Below the pieces are notes generated by a model that did no database searches, was not told the DNA's origin, and worked only from the letters and a program-made list of their open reading frames with translations. 57,549 nt of DNA from Neurospora tetrasperma FGSC 2508 (Eukaryota > Ascomycota > Sordariomycetes > Sordariales > Sordariaceae), in assembly GCF_000213175.1 (NCBI RefSeq), contig NW_009799102.1:2824941-2882489 (forward strand), written 5' to 3'. This document shows positions 34,627 to 46,466 of this stretch, in pieces. Position numbers and translations under genes: made by a program. Position 1 is the stretch's first letter, and each line of letters begins with the position of its first letter.

Positions 34627-35246
34627 CTGGGGTGTTGAGATAATTCTATGAGGAGATAGGCGATGTGCAAATGGTGGACGAGAAGGGAGTATGTTTGACC
34701 TGGACCTGGAGTGCCATTAACGTACATACACCCACGTATGGCAGAGAAGCTGAAGAGGAGAGATGGTAGCAATCCGCTATTACGACATAGCAATTCCTAC
34801 TACCTGGATATGGTCAAGTATAAGTCTAGCAGGTGGGTTGATTATATGTGTGTGTGTAATCGTACGTGTTTCGAGAGTGGGAAGTCTCGACATGACGTTG
34901 ACGATCCATGCAGACCACCCCTTTTTCTTAACCACATCGTGACTGAGTGAAGTCTGAAACGTCAGAGGAGCCGCGCGGAGCCTCATTGATTAACCGACAA
35001 CGTCTATCGGCATTATATTTCAAATCTCAAATTTCCAGCAACACGCCCATGCTGACTGTGGAATCGTCGATATGGCACATTAGCTGTCAGCTTTGCTTGA
35101 TGATGTCGGCCCCGTAACAGTTTTCTAGATCCTGTGCAAACTTGTTTTCTCAACCCACATTTTACAGAGAAAGGAAACAACAGAAGATAAGAACCGAAGA
35201 AAAATCGATCGAAACAAAAGCCAAGGAAGACTCACACCCAAAAGTT
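34627..35246. other. spacer left of the third 5S gene
   Basis: No gene seen. The A-rich stretch from about 35160 ends in an A20 tract at 35247-35266, immediately beyond the 3' end of the minus-strand 5S gene. Confidence 0.5.
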
Positions 35247-35266
35247 AAAAAAAAAAAAAAAAAAAA
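35247..35266 (-). terminator. RNA polymerase III terminator (T20 on the minus strand)
   Basis: A20 on the plus strand is T20 in the transcript direction, starting one base beyond the mature 3' end of the 5S gene at 35268-35387. Confidence 0.7.
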
Positions 35267-35267
35267 T

Positions 35268-35387
35268 AACATACAACACCTGGGATTCGCTGGTCGTCAC
35301 CGACCCAACTACTAGTCAGGCGATTGGTAGCTTATCTATGGGAGAGCGGACGGGATCCCGAGTTTTCTACCATCTATGGTCGTATGT
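35268..35387 (-). rRNA. 5S ribosomal RNA
   Basis: 120 nt, identical to 24725-24844 on the opposite strand although the flanks of the two genes are unrelated, so identity stops at the gene edges. Complete terminal helix (ACATACGAC with GTTGTATGT) and the internal promoter region are present, so it looks functional. Confidence 0.94.
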
Positions 35388-36000
35388 GACTATTTGTGTG
35401 GAACTTGAAACCTATAAGGGGCAAGGCATACTACAATCCAGGTTTCCACAGCATCACCACCGCAGCATTGCTCGAGCACCCTAGACCATCACCACATCAT
35501 AGCATGATATCGCGCTGTCAAAACTCCATCTTGAATTCGTGTCCTTCTTCTGACTTATCTTGCATCTACTCAACAATAAGATATAACGTGCAAGCTACTT
35601 CGACGACATGCAATTCTGATAATGCCCAGAACCACCAAACAAGCTCACGTAACCCACATAATCGTGACCGCTCATACAACGTTACAAAAGCCACCTCTTC
35701 GACCAGTTCGACCATAACTTTTCGCTTTCATCTGCCCAGATACCATAGTACAGGAATTAATAACAGGTTGAGAGCGCAAATAAACAATGACTAGCAAACT
35801 ACCTTCATGCTCGCTGAATCATAAATCCACCCAGTCTATCTCCTTGGACGAATATGGCAACTCACATATTGCCCCAAACCCATCCGTAAAACCGTGACCG
35901 AGAGAAGAATAAGAAGCTGGGTATCAAGATAGCAAAGGGAAAAGCCTCCTTGAACCGTCTACCATCCCCTCCTCAAAGCAAATTCTACCAGCGAGTGTGT
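35388..36000. other. 3' flank of the decapping scaffold gene
   Basis: No gene seen; probably includes the 3' untranslated region of the minus-strand gene ending at 36001. An open frame at 35396-35794 is Thr/Ser/Asn-rich without features. Confidence 0.5.
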
Positions 36001-39000
36001 TTAGTAAGGTGCACCGGGATGGCCCAGAGACTGGCGCGAAGGCTGGCAACTCTCGCCGACACGTCCAGCAAGATGAGCAATGTTGGACAAGGTCTTCAGA
36101 GAGGCATCGTGAGGGCTCTCGCGGCTAATAGCAAGCAAAAGCTCCTCCATCTTCGCCTGGATCAGAGACATGACCTTCGGGACGGCCTCGACAACTTGAT
36201 CTTCCTACAAGAGACGGAATATTAGCAATCAAAAATAAAGGCAGCAGCACAGTTCACTGGGCTGTATAAACACTTACCAAGTGGGGAAGGGCTTGTGCCA
36301 TGGCGTATACGATCGTTTCAACCATAGCAATCTTGGTTTGGATTTTAGGGCTTCTTCGGGAAAGATTGCTGACGATGCTGGCTCCCACAGAAAGAAGGAA
36401 AATGGGCGCTAGACCGGAGAGACAACGGGGGTCATACTTGGAAATGACCTGCTGGAAGACCTCTTCGCTCTTATCCTCCGCTTGCAGCCAGCGCATAACT
36501 GCCTGGTCGTACTGGCCTGCGCTCATCAAACGATCGATGGTTTCCAGCGTGTTGTTGAGCTCCATCTTCTCGCGATTCTCGCGGGGAGTAGGAGAGAAAA
36601 GCGCCTGTTGCTCCTGATTAACGAATTGCTGCTGCTGGTGTTGAGCCATGCTATGAATGGACGGGGTGTGTTGGTGCTGGTGAGCCTGGGACGGCGCATA
36701 AGTGACCAAATCGCGGGAGGGTCCGCCAGCCTGCTGGTGCGAGCTAACGCTACCACTGGCACGAGAATGCGTGTGACTGTGCGTAGGCTCCGGAACGCTA
36801 AAGTCGCGATCACGGTTCTGCTCATGAAGCTGTTGCTTCAGGGCGCCGAACTCCTTTTGCATTTGAACCTGAGACGCTGCCAGAGCGGCAAGTGCCGTGG
36901 ATAGCTCTGTGTTCTGAGCAATGAGGCGATCGAGCTTCGCGTCATCGTCTCGTTTCCGCTCCTCAAACCGCGCAATGGACTCGCCCATCCGTGTGCTGAT
37001 ATCTCCTGCAATACGTTGGTGAACGTCTTCAGCTACACGCTTTGACAACACAGGCAGCTGCTCGCTGAACGACTTCGTCAACTGGTTAGCGATATTAACG
37101 TCCAACCGGGTGGCCACCTTTTGGAGAACCTGATCCGCGAGCTTGTCCACCAAGCTTGGCGTGATGTCAGCCTTTTGGAGCGACTGTGTAAGCAGAGAGG
37201 GGAGTCTCTTCTCGATCTCCTTCTGCATCGCGGGCAGTTGCTTATTCAGGCTAGAGTCGACCTGGTCCTTCGCTACCTTTTCGACGGTGGAACGGATAGC
37301 GGGAATAATGGCATTGTTAACCTGATCGACAACAAGAGACTTCAAGACAGTTTCGGTGTTGTCATTAAGAACGTCCGAAACGACTTGAAGAACTGCTGAC
37401 TGATTCTTGAGGAAAAGGTCATCACGACTGTCCATGAAATTGCGCATCCAATCTTGCAACCAACCATGCAGCTGCTCGCGCTGCCGCTTAAACATATCGT
37501 TGCAGGATGACTCAAAAACACCGGACATACGTCCTGGCATGCTGTTCATGTTATTTGAGATGCGCGACTCCAAATCGGCAATGACTGTGTTGAGTTGTTC
37601 CTGAGAGATACCAGAACCGTTCAAGGAGAGGTCGGAAAATTGACTGGGGAGGTTGAGAGCAGAAGAGTCAGCATTTCTAGCAGATCTGGCCTTCACTTGA
37701 GATGAAGTGCGGCCAATTGTCGGGATGGCTTGTTGCTCTGCCTGGCCATTGACAGCAGAATCGCCGCCGGCGGCGGCGGCGGCAGCCGCAGCAGCCGCAG
37801 CCTTCTTCTTGCGGCCCTTCTTCTCTGCCCGCTCCGGCTGATTGTTGTTTTGAACGGGAGTTTCGATATCTTCCTTGCGATCAGGCTTGACAGTCGAGAC
37901 AGAATCAATTCCCTTCTTGTCATCACCCTGAGATGACGGCGTCTTCTGCAGAATCTCCTTATTAGGGCGCGTAGCAATGCGAATCTGGGGCGGCGCGCTT
38001 GTCTCGGCCGGAGTCAGGGCCTGTTGAACCTCTACTGGCTGCACAGGAGCAACCAGCTTGGAAATCTTGACCAAGCCAACCTTTTCAGCATCGGCTGGGC
38101 AAATGACCTTGTTGTCTTTAGACCAGCCAAGCTCACCGTTCTTGATAAAGACGCAGGTGACACCTTTGGAGTGCATAGCATAAAGCTCGAAGAGGTTCGC
38201 TTCATCGCCATCAGTAGAACCTGCGGGGTTTCCAAGAATTCCGAGGCTCCGCAGCACACCTTTGTTGGCAAAAGAATACTCCCGGATACCACTAATAACG
38301 GCAGTAGCTTCGGGCTGCGGAATCGAAGGGTCCTGTGCAACAAGTCTCTGAATGTAGTCCACCTGTGAGAGGTTCTTAAGACCATACTTCGGGGCGGAGA
38401 GATGAAGGAAATAGATCGAGTTGCGTGTAGGGTGACCGACAACAATCATACTTGAGCGAGCATGATACATGACGCTGCAGACGGCGTCGGACTCCTTGTT
38501 GTGGGGGAAGTTGAACTCTTGCACAGCCTTGCCCAGGGCAAGATCCCACAGCTGAAGGGTGTGGTTTTGCTTCATGCCCACAATCATATACCGCAACGCG
38601 GCGCGCTTCTGATACGGGCGGTACTTATCCAACAACAGGACGGACGTAGGCCAGGCCTTCTCGCCTTCTGGGGTAGTGGTCAAGGTCATCAAAGGATCCT
38701 TGATTTCCAAAGAGGTATGGGCAGGCATTGGGTTCAGGGGATCGGAGCCTTCCCTAACAGCGGTCAAGTCGCGGACATCCCAGAACTTGACTCGGCCCGA
38801 CTTGTCCAACGTGACCATCAGTGTGTCATCCTGACTGAAAGTAAAATCCTTCCCGGCCTTGCCAGTGTTGATCTTGAGGGAACATTGCTGAAAGAGTCTC
38901 TCAGTGTCGACAACGCGATCATGGGCGTTCTTGAAAAGATTGTTCTCGAAAATGAATGAGGGCCAAATGATATTGATGGATTTTCCGCGGCCAACGGCAA

Positions 39001-41152
39001 AATAATCGGGATGCATAGAAGAAGGACGAGCTCTCGTCTTCAAAACTCCGCCGGGGGCATCGCCGCCCTCTTGTGACGACAGAGGGGGCAGAGCAAAACC
39101 GTATTGCTCCGGATGAGCGTCCTCCAGATGATCCCGGTCACCGTTCTTGAGCTGGACCCAGTAAACCGTGCCGCTCACGCCTGTGCCAATGATGGCCTCC
39201 TTGGGGTGCTGGTTCGAGGCAGACGACGAGATGGCGACATTAAAGATTCTATCCTTAGTGTCCGTGAAGAGCTTAGCGTCCTTACCGTCCTCCTGACGAA
39301 TCACCCGGAGGCCACCAGCCTTGGACATTCCATAGGCCATGTAACTCTCTGATGCCGAGACAAGGTTCCGATCGATTTGGTCGAAGTCCTTCTTGAGCCT
39401 AGCAATGTCCAGAATCGCTTCTTCGCGGAAAACAGGGCGAACTTCATCCGTCTCCTGGACACTAATAGTGATCCAGGGTTTCAAGGGGAAATTGTACACC
39501 TTGATAGGTGCCGCTGTCTCCTCAATCGCGACAATTTCATCGGCTTCGGCACTTTCCCAACTATCCGCAACCGGGCCCTGACCGGCTTGAGCTGCCTTAT
39601 CCACAATGCTTCTTACTTCCTTTGCCACTTCGGCATCGAGAGCAGACTCGAGGACATCCTTGTTCTCGTCTTTCTCAAGCTGTTTCTGGATGGCCTGAGC
39701 GGCAACCTGGGCAGATCTGGCAAATTCATCGTCGGTCTCGGCACTCATCATCTGCTCGAGGTCTTGGGTAATTTCAGCCTGAGCGCTCTGTCCCTCAGCA
39801 CGGGCCAGCGCCTCTTGGGCCTCTCTGTCAGCCTGCTCAGCAAGCCCGACAACGGCTTCAGCAACACTCTCCTTCTTCCTTTCACCTTCCACATGGTCTT
39901 GACCAAGTTCAACCTTGGCCTCCGAGCCTGGGGAAACGGTGATGATATTGGGAGCGACTCGAGGCGCACCCGTAGTAAACCCATGAGGAGACGATACATG
40001 TTCCAGCTTCCGTCTCGTATGGTCGGGGCTGCCTGTGGAGCTATGGTCGCTTAAAGGCCGCTTGGGATCATTCGGATCAGGCTTCCGCAGAATTTGCATA
40101 GCAGATGCTGCCGGGGGGCGACTGACATTGGGATCCATGGCAGAACCAGCAGACGACTTGGGAGTCCTCTGGCTGGGGGAGCTGGCCAACTGATCGTCAT
40201 GCTGACTAGAAAATATTCCCGACCGAGCGGCGGACGCAGGTTGCGAATGCTGCGACTGTGGAGTCGAGCTGAACTTGGGGGGCGTAGATTCCAGACCTTG
40301 AGGCTCGAAATCAAACTGGGATCGCGACGGCACGGTTTCGGGGAGGGTCATATCAGCAGGCTTGCGGGCTTCCTTTGAATCATCCTCAGCCGGGGGAGGT
40401 GTGAGAAAACTGGATTCGACAATCTCGCTCGTATCATTCTGGCTTGGCTTTGGCTTGCTCAGTAGATTCAGCAGATATTGCTGAGTGTTGGAGGGAGGAG
40501 CGGGCTGGTTCCAAGACGAAGAAGAAGCAGGCGCAGCTTCGGGCTTGGGCTGTTCAGGGTGCGCCCCACGCATCAAAGCAGCAAGAAACCCACTAGGATC
40601 AGAACCACTCGGGGCGGGCGCGTGAATCATAGGAGGCGGAGTGTTGTAGCTTGGCTGGGCTTCCTGGGAAAACTGCGGCTGGTTTTGGTTGGAGGAAGAG
40701 CCTTGTCCTAACTTGAGAAGATTCAACAATTGAGCGGTCCGATTCTCGCCCGCACCTGCAGGAGGGACGCCGCGGCCGGCACCAATAGGCTGCATCAGTC
40801 CATATGGGAACTGAGAGTGATTGAATGCGTGAATAGGTGGCGTCGGAGCTTCAGGAAGGAACGCGGCGGAGTCCAAGGGGTTCTGGAAGCTAGCGTTCAA
40901 ACCGGGGGAGTCGGGCCCATAATAGGGCTGGCCGCCCTGGGGGATGTTGTGGACGTGACCGTGGCCGTGGTGTCCGTGGTATGCAAGTTGACCATACTGG
41001 TTCGAGCCATTAGGTCCAGCAGCCGGATTAGGGCTGGTGGAGGACTGTTGGCGACGAAGCTGAGCCAAAAGCAACTGAGACGCGGCAGCGCGGTCGGATT
41101 CGCCATCGCCCGAAGCATTGCCACCGGGCATGCTGAAGTTGTTGGGCATCAT
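36001..41152 (-). CDS. EDC4/Pdc1-like enhancer of mRNA decapping, WD40 scaffold
   Basis: Cytoplasmic P-body scaffold that in this family couples the decapping enzyme Dcp2 with its activators. Exon 1 is 41152-36278; a 73-nt intron (GTAAGT...TTGTAG) leads to exon 2, 36204-36001, giving about 1692 aa. Exon 2 (EDQVVEAVPKVMSLIQAK to GHPGAPY) is in frame. The N-terminus is Gln/Pro-rich with short leucine helices (SQLLLAQLRRQ, AQLLNLLKLG, FLAALMRG, QYLLNLLSKP) like the HLM decapping-partner motifs. A WD40-type region covers about residues 600-1020 (VTLDKSGRVKFWDVRDL, HTLQLWDLALGKAV). Then come a Lys/Ala run, a coiled-coil-rich stretch of about 280 residues, and the EDC4-type C-terminal helical domain (ETIDRLMSAGQYDQAVMRWL). 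Start: tandem ATGs at 41152 and 41149; an ATG at 41191 is also in frame. Confidence 0.88.
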
Positions 41153-43305
41153 GAGGAACGGCCGTTTCTGGCTATCGACACAAGTTGGCATCCAGACAAC
41201 AACAAACACGCAAAGGTGGTGTTTCGATTTTCTACCGCAAGCCGCCTTCCGGCAGTGGCAGTGGCAGAGAAATAGAAGGCTCGAGACGTCAAAGGCGTTG
41301 AAGCGATGTCACTGATGACGGACAGTGACGGCGACGCAGGGGGGAGGGCACCGTGAGCGGCGGCTGGGGTTGTGCGATGGGCGGCGGCGCTCGTGCGGGC
41401 AGTAACCAAGTGTCGGTTGTGGTAGGCTCTGTTAGCTTTGGGGTTGTCGAATTACCTAAACCGAACGTGACGAAGGAGGGGTTTGTGACTGGGTTGGTCG
41501 AAGTTGGTGGGAGGAGGGGACCTCGGCTCCAGCTGGGACTCTTTTGGAATCAATGACGCTGTTTTGTGAAAGGCGAGGGTTAGACAAGTGACGGGGGACC
41601 GAAGAAGCTACACCAAGCTCGGTTCCGGCTCAGAGCTGAGGCTCAGGGTTAGCCCACGACACCTGCCACCATCTGCAGCGTGTTTCCGCGGGGCGGCCAA
41701 AAGGAGAGCGCGAGCGCAAAAATACAGCGATGCGGGGGTCCACTCACGTATCAAATTAGCTGCTTGATTTCTCAGCGCCAGTCTGCTGCAAAGGCCAAAA
41801 GTCGCACGCGCAAAGAACCTGACAATGGCCAGTGTGATGCATTCGCGCGAGAGGTTGACGATGTTGGGTGAGGAAGAAAAGGAGGGAGAGAGAGAGAGGT
41901 GAGAAGAGGGCGAGAGGGTCCGTCGGGAATTGATGGGCCCGTTCGTTTTTGTTTGGTAGGTTCCGTTTGGCGGGTTGGCGGGGGAGAGAAGGAGGAGAGA
42001 AAAATGGAAGCTTGCAGCCACTGCAGTTGGAAAAAAAGACCCAGAGCCTCGAAAATGACGGAACCTGAGGAAGCTGCAGAGATTGGCCCAGCCTCAGGCC
42101 CTCAGATTGGTTGGATTTGCACCCGTCCGTTTGCCAGAACTGGAACACGCATTCACCATCTACCATAGGTAGTAGTAGTCTCCAGTCTTAGGTTACTGCA
42201 GTGCTGCTTGACTTTTCTACCCATTTTTTCTTTTGGGGACTTTTTGATTTCCGCCAGTTTGCTTCCGTTTGCCCTTCTAGGATCACGTCTTTCAACCTGG
42301 GTCAGACCTACATACACAAGACCCGACCTTGACAGGAGTGACATGGACAGTTGCGAGGCCTGATGTCCGACGCTTCTCAAGGCTGGGACAGGTTGACGAC
42401 GATTCGCTGCTATCCCATTGGGCCTCCTGCCGGGAGCATGGTGTTCAGCCAATCATGGCCAATGTGGTCCGTGCCACTCTCTGCCGTCAACACATGTCCA
42501 CGTAGCCAACGCCCGCCTTCACATCGACGGTGGTCGCAGTCGACGTTGAGCATTGGATGTTCCGACTCTGACCTGCACATGCACCTCAACACCTAGCGCG
42601 GGGAAGACATGTGCATCACGACGGCATCCAAGCAGATTCCGTCTCTGCTTCTGCACTTCGCATCTGTCGTGGGTGTGACATGATAATGCCGCATTTGCCA
42701 GCCTATGAGGTTGTTGGTGATATCAAAGTCGAACTCTGACTGCAGTCAACGACAACAGAACAGGGCTGACTGACTACTAGATGGATCACACCGGTTGAAC
42801 GGTACCTAGCGTCTCATGGCACGCTGGCATATGACATGCCCTGAAGTGACAATGAATGAGTGGCTTGAACCTTTGGCTCATTGTCGATGCTACCTAACCG
42901 GATGTGGCTGGCAATGCCTATCCCACTGCTCAGGATATTTTCACGTGCTGGGTATGGAGGCGTATATGAGACGGAACAACATGTCGGAGCACATGAGTTA
43001 TCTCTACTCTAATCTTCTCAAGCTCAATTCAAGCTCAATTGCTTCGCGATGAAGGCAGCCAAGATGGAACAGTCAATCGACACTCAACCACGTGGCTTAT
43101 GTAAGCAAGAAGGGATCTCAAGCCCGACCCGGACCCTGGCGTCGTGGGATTTGCAACGCCCCACCGAACGATCCCCGGCCCCCAGCGTCATTCCCGCTTT
43201 CCGACCTGAGCAATTGCGCAAGTGACCGTAGTTGCAAGTCCAGCAGATTGTCCCGTCCGCCGCGTCAAGGCTCCTTTGACACTCGAAGGACCCTGAAAAC
43301 TAAAC

Positions 43306-43338
<33 letters not shown>

Positions 43339-43924
43339 ATTGGACATTCTCCTTCTTTCGCATCTTCGCCCTTCAACGCTTTGCCTGTCGCCGTGCAACT
43401 ACGTTGTTAATAGAGCTTCCGCGTTCTTTATCCGCCAGTCCCCCGAGCCTCTTGCTTGCTTTGCGCCTGGGAAATCGGATTTTAGACGGGGACGGAATCG
43501 CCAACTTTTCCACTCGTTGACGAGGAACAAGCAAACTCGGCACCTCCTTGAGGTCCCACGAACCAGCACGCCACGTTGAATTCGGGAAGAGTGTGCAACA
43601 CCGCATATTACTCGCTCGGGTGTGCTCAAGAACATAATCCTCCTTATCCGTTGATGTACATAGCATCTCCAATCTCGGCCTCGACTCATACCACCGTGTG
43701 CACACGTTCGTTCAACTCGAGTTCGATTCCGAGATCCTAGGCGGTTTAGCAATCCCACATACGCTAGTACGGCGAACAACCCGAGCGGCGCCCCTTGATC
43801 TCAGTCGCGCCGTCCGTCTCTCGGGTGATTCTAGCCAGGAAGGACACGTTCATTCGTTTCCCCACATTCGGACAGTAACACCACCCGTCCAGTTGCCTTT
43901 GTGCAACAACCCAATAAGCAGAAA
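41153..43924. other. 2.8-kb divergent promoter region
   Basis: Separates the minus-strand decapping scaffold from the plus-strand small membrane protein. Several open frames (41608-42021, 41756-42166, 42816-43052, 43092-43520) show no recognisable domain, and the last runs through a poly-A tract. The part just upstream of 41152 is G+C-rich and probably the 5' leader of the scaffold gene. A30 tract at 43307-43336. Confidence 0.5.
43307..43336 (+). repeat. A30 homopolymer
   Basis: Uninterrupted run of 30 A, with no T-rich partner or direct repeat seen around it to mark a retroposed copy. Confidence 0.9.
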
Positions 43925-44496
43925 ATGTTCTGTCTTCGGAGGTTCGTGAAAGTCTGCTGTCCCAAGCCAAGCGCAAAGCTTCATAGGCCGAGAAATCTTG
44001 GGAAAGAGAAAGCTAACCACGATTCTAAACCTACTACTGTAGTTGGCTCCCACTGCTCTTCATACCGACCAACGCGTCGCCCGCCTTCATTCTCGTCTTC
44101 TTCATCTGCACATACTTCCTCAACCGACCATGCATCTACTGCTCCTTTCTGCTCGTCATCCTCTTCCTGACGTCGTGTAACTGGTCCGACCGGTGCTTCT
44201 TCGACGTCAGCAGCAACTGGTTCCAGCCGAAGGAACCAAACTCGACTACGACACATTTCTACGCCCCTACGAATAACGGCACCGGCACCGCAGCCATGGC
44301 GGAAAGGCCCAACAGTACGGCGGCGGTGGCTCTCGACATGTTCAACACAACGGTCGGCACGCTGGCGACGGCCGCGATGGACAAGGCGGCCAGGACGAGG
44401 GTGGAGTGGACGGGATTGGGACTGGAGTGGTTGAGGAGTTTGCTGGGGAGGAGGGAGTGGCGGATCGACTGCTTGGACCTCTACATCAGACTATAG
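43925..44496 (+). CDS. small spliced membrane protein, 156 aa, unknown function
   Basis: Proposed from two exons, 43925-43941 (17 nt) and 44043-44496. The 101-nt intron has GTTCGT donor, GCTAACC branch (near 44012) and TGTAG acceptor. The product begins MFCLRSWLPLLFIPTNAS. Two hydrophobic segments follow: PAFILVFFICTYFL and CIYCSFLLVILFLTSC. Next is NWSDRCFFDVSSNWFQPKEP, then an Asn/Thr-rich part with possible N-glycosylation sites (NNGT, NST) and a basic, Trp-containing amphipathic end (VEWTGLGLEWLRSLLGRREW). The Cys-rich RPCIYC...SCNWSDRCFF block resembles small conserved membrane proteins of Sordariomycetes as I recall them. In another phase the same DNA reads as low-complexity Ser, so the membrane frame is favoured by its sharp hydrophobic pattern and its splice signals. 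Confidence 0.6.
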
Positions 44497-45674
44497 GATG
44501 ATCTCACGGACGTTAGGGGGGACAAACAGGAGTGGATAATTGGATCCCATATCCCATCGCAATCTGTGACTGCTTCTTCTTGTATGCTCGCCATCCTCCG
44601 TTGTTTGCACATCGCATTGGTTCTTTTCATGTTTTGGCCTCTTTTTGGGGTTTTGCATCCCCAAACATCAGTGGCCACTGCATCTAGAAATTGTGCCTCA
44701 GTAGCTGAAAGGTGTGCCACCACTCTTACCTTTGCGGTGGTAATAATTGCCAAAGGAGCGCTTCTCTTTCGCGTTGTGCTGCACGTTCGGTAGCGAGACA
44801 GTTTTATGAGTTTGTTGTAATCGTCACGTATTAGGGTCCGGAGTGTATACAACGAACATGTTTCATTGTTATCAGCGGAGTATGACTTCTGCCAGCAATG
44901 AATAGGCTGATGATCTTGCAGAGGACATCCAAATACCCATAGCGTAGATATTACCATGAGATATGCTTACATCGCATGTTCACAGTTGACATTGATACAA
45001 CACGAGGCAACGACATCCTGATATCCACCAGACATCAATGTACTCGCACTCCTCTCGCCCCAAAAAAAAAAAAAAAAAAAAAAAAATTAAAAAAAAAAAA
45101 TGAAAAGGAAGAGGAAGAAGAAAAAGCCCGACTGCAGTCACACTCAAAAAGCCCCAAACATAACAAGGTTGCCAACTATCTTATGTGGCAACATCAAACC
45201 TGAAGTGGCTTTACAACCAGAGCTAAAGCTCCCAAGTCCGGAAGGACAGCATCACCCAGTAAACAGGACACTTAGCATACAACACTTCTACAGTACTTCA
45301 AGACTGGGCCAATTAAGAGCTCATAGGAAGTTACTCGAAGCATCAAGCAAGTCGTCTATACGAGTAGACGAAGGAGAGGCAAAGCGAACCGTCCTCGTCG
45401 GGGCCTATATGCCTTCAACCATTTGAATGGGATTGTTGTCATATGACGGCAATGGCAAAGCAAACAGAAACAGGTAACTGGAAAAGATAGTTTCGGATTG
45501 TATTGGTTCTCTGATTCAAAGATGTGATCAAGCTCTAACTGTACAAAAAAACGAAAAGGTCTATATATTTGTGAGTGCCCCCTTCGTCCTGTGTCTTGAC
45601 CGACATCATGCACACAGAGGAACATGCGGTGACAGAGGATTGAGTAATGATAGGATTCGGTTCTCTCTCCAGTT
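44497..45674. other. spacer with A-tracts
   Basis: No gene seen. A25 at 45062-45086 followed by TT and A12 (45089-45100). Small frames such as 44566-44793 are probably 3' untranslated sequence. Confidence 0.5.
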
Positions 45675-45790
45675 CCTCTCTTTACTCCTCTCTTTACTCC
45701 TCTCTTTACTCCTCTCTTTACTCCTCTCTTTACTCCTCTCTTTACTCCTCTCTTTACTCCTCTCTTTACTCCTCTCTTTACTCCTCTCTT
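45675..45790 (+). repeat. 12-bp minisatellite, nine full units plus a partial
   Basis: Unit CCTCTCTTTACT repeated exactly from 45675 to 45782, then an 8-nt partial unit. Because the unit is a multiple of three and has no stop in several phases, it creates artificial open frames on both strands (SSLY, LLSL and KERS repeats). No base differences were noted among the full units, so the array is young or homogenised. Confidence 0.92.
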
Positions 45791-46370
45791 CAATGCCCAA
45801 TGAGGGTGCAAGCGGTAGAACCGATCCGAGGAAACCTGGAGTCGAACCCCTCAATCCTTTGTCTCTTAGCAATTACACCTGGGAAGTTGCTGCGCCTGTA
45901 ATGTGGTTTAAGTTAATATTGCCTAGGGAATCACTCGGTGATTGCATCACGCAGGAGCGTTCAAGGTATATAATGATGCTTTGGAATGTGTTGCTAATGA
46001 CGAACCGTATTGGAGTCAGAGTGCATAGGGACAGACTAGCAGGACAGAAGTGTCCTGTTCGGGCTCTCTTAGTCAAACATGTTAACCATATAGATACGCC
46101 TCGTAACTCGGAAGGATTTCATATAAGCGTCAATTAATGATCAGTTCGATCAGAATATATAGCACAATTTCGAGATCGACCAGATATCCTGGAAATTACC
46201 TATTTACTGCGGGGAGCAGAAAACTACTTGACCAACAACCAAGGGGAATTGATACCAACCGGCATCAGAAAGGATGGGGGGGGGGAGATATGAAACAAAA
46301 AGTCACCAAAAAAGTTGTCAGAGCACAAGAACCCTCCAGGACCAGAACAAACAAACAAACGTTTTTATCA

Positions 46371-46466
46371 CTCGGATACCGGGAGTCGAACCCGGGGCTG
46401 TTGAGAAAGCAGTCACTCTTTAGAAAGAAGTGAGAGTCAACGATGTTACCGCTACACCATACCCGA
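46371..46466 (-). tRNA. tRNA-Glu (anticodon CUC) with intron
   Basis: Minus strand. The acceptor stem TCGGGTA pairs with TATCCGA (one G-U). The D arm is GTGTAGCGGTAACAT. The anticodon stem GTTGA pairs with TCAAC; loop CTCTCAC gives anticodon CTC with A37. The T arm is CCGGG-TTCGACT-CCCGG. About 25 nt between A37 and the 3' half of the anticodon stem is an intron at the canonical position. Discriminator base G at 46371. Confidence 0.87.

Noticed and set aside
38462-40054. Plus-strand frames of 165 and 225 codons inside the decapping scaffold
   Set aside because: Shadows of the minus-strand gene, whose WD40 and helical regions are recognisable there.
43092-43520. Plus-strand frame of 142 codons
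   Set aside because: Contains a Lys run from the A30 tract and no conserved segment.
45660-45800. Possible CRISPR-like array
   Set aside because: Units are directly adjacent with no spacers, in a fungal genome; it is a minisatellite.
45815-45890. tRNA-like segment on the minus strand (GGGGTTCGACTCC)
   Set aside because: T-stem pairs for only two base pairs and no matching acceptor or anticodon stem was found.
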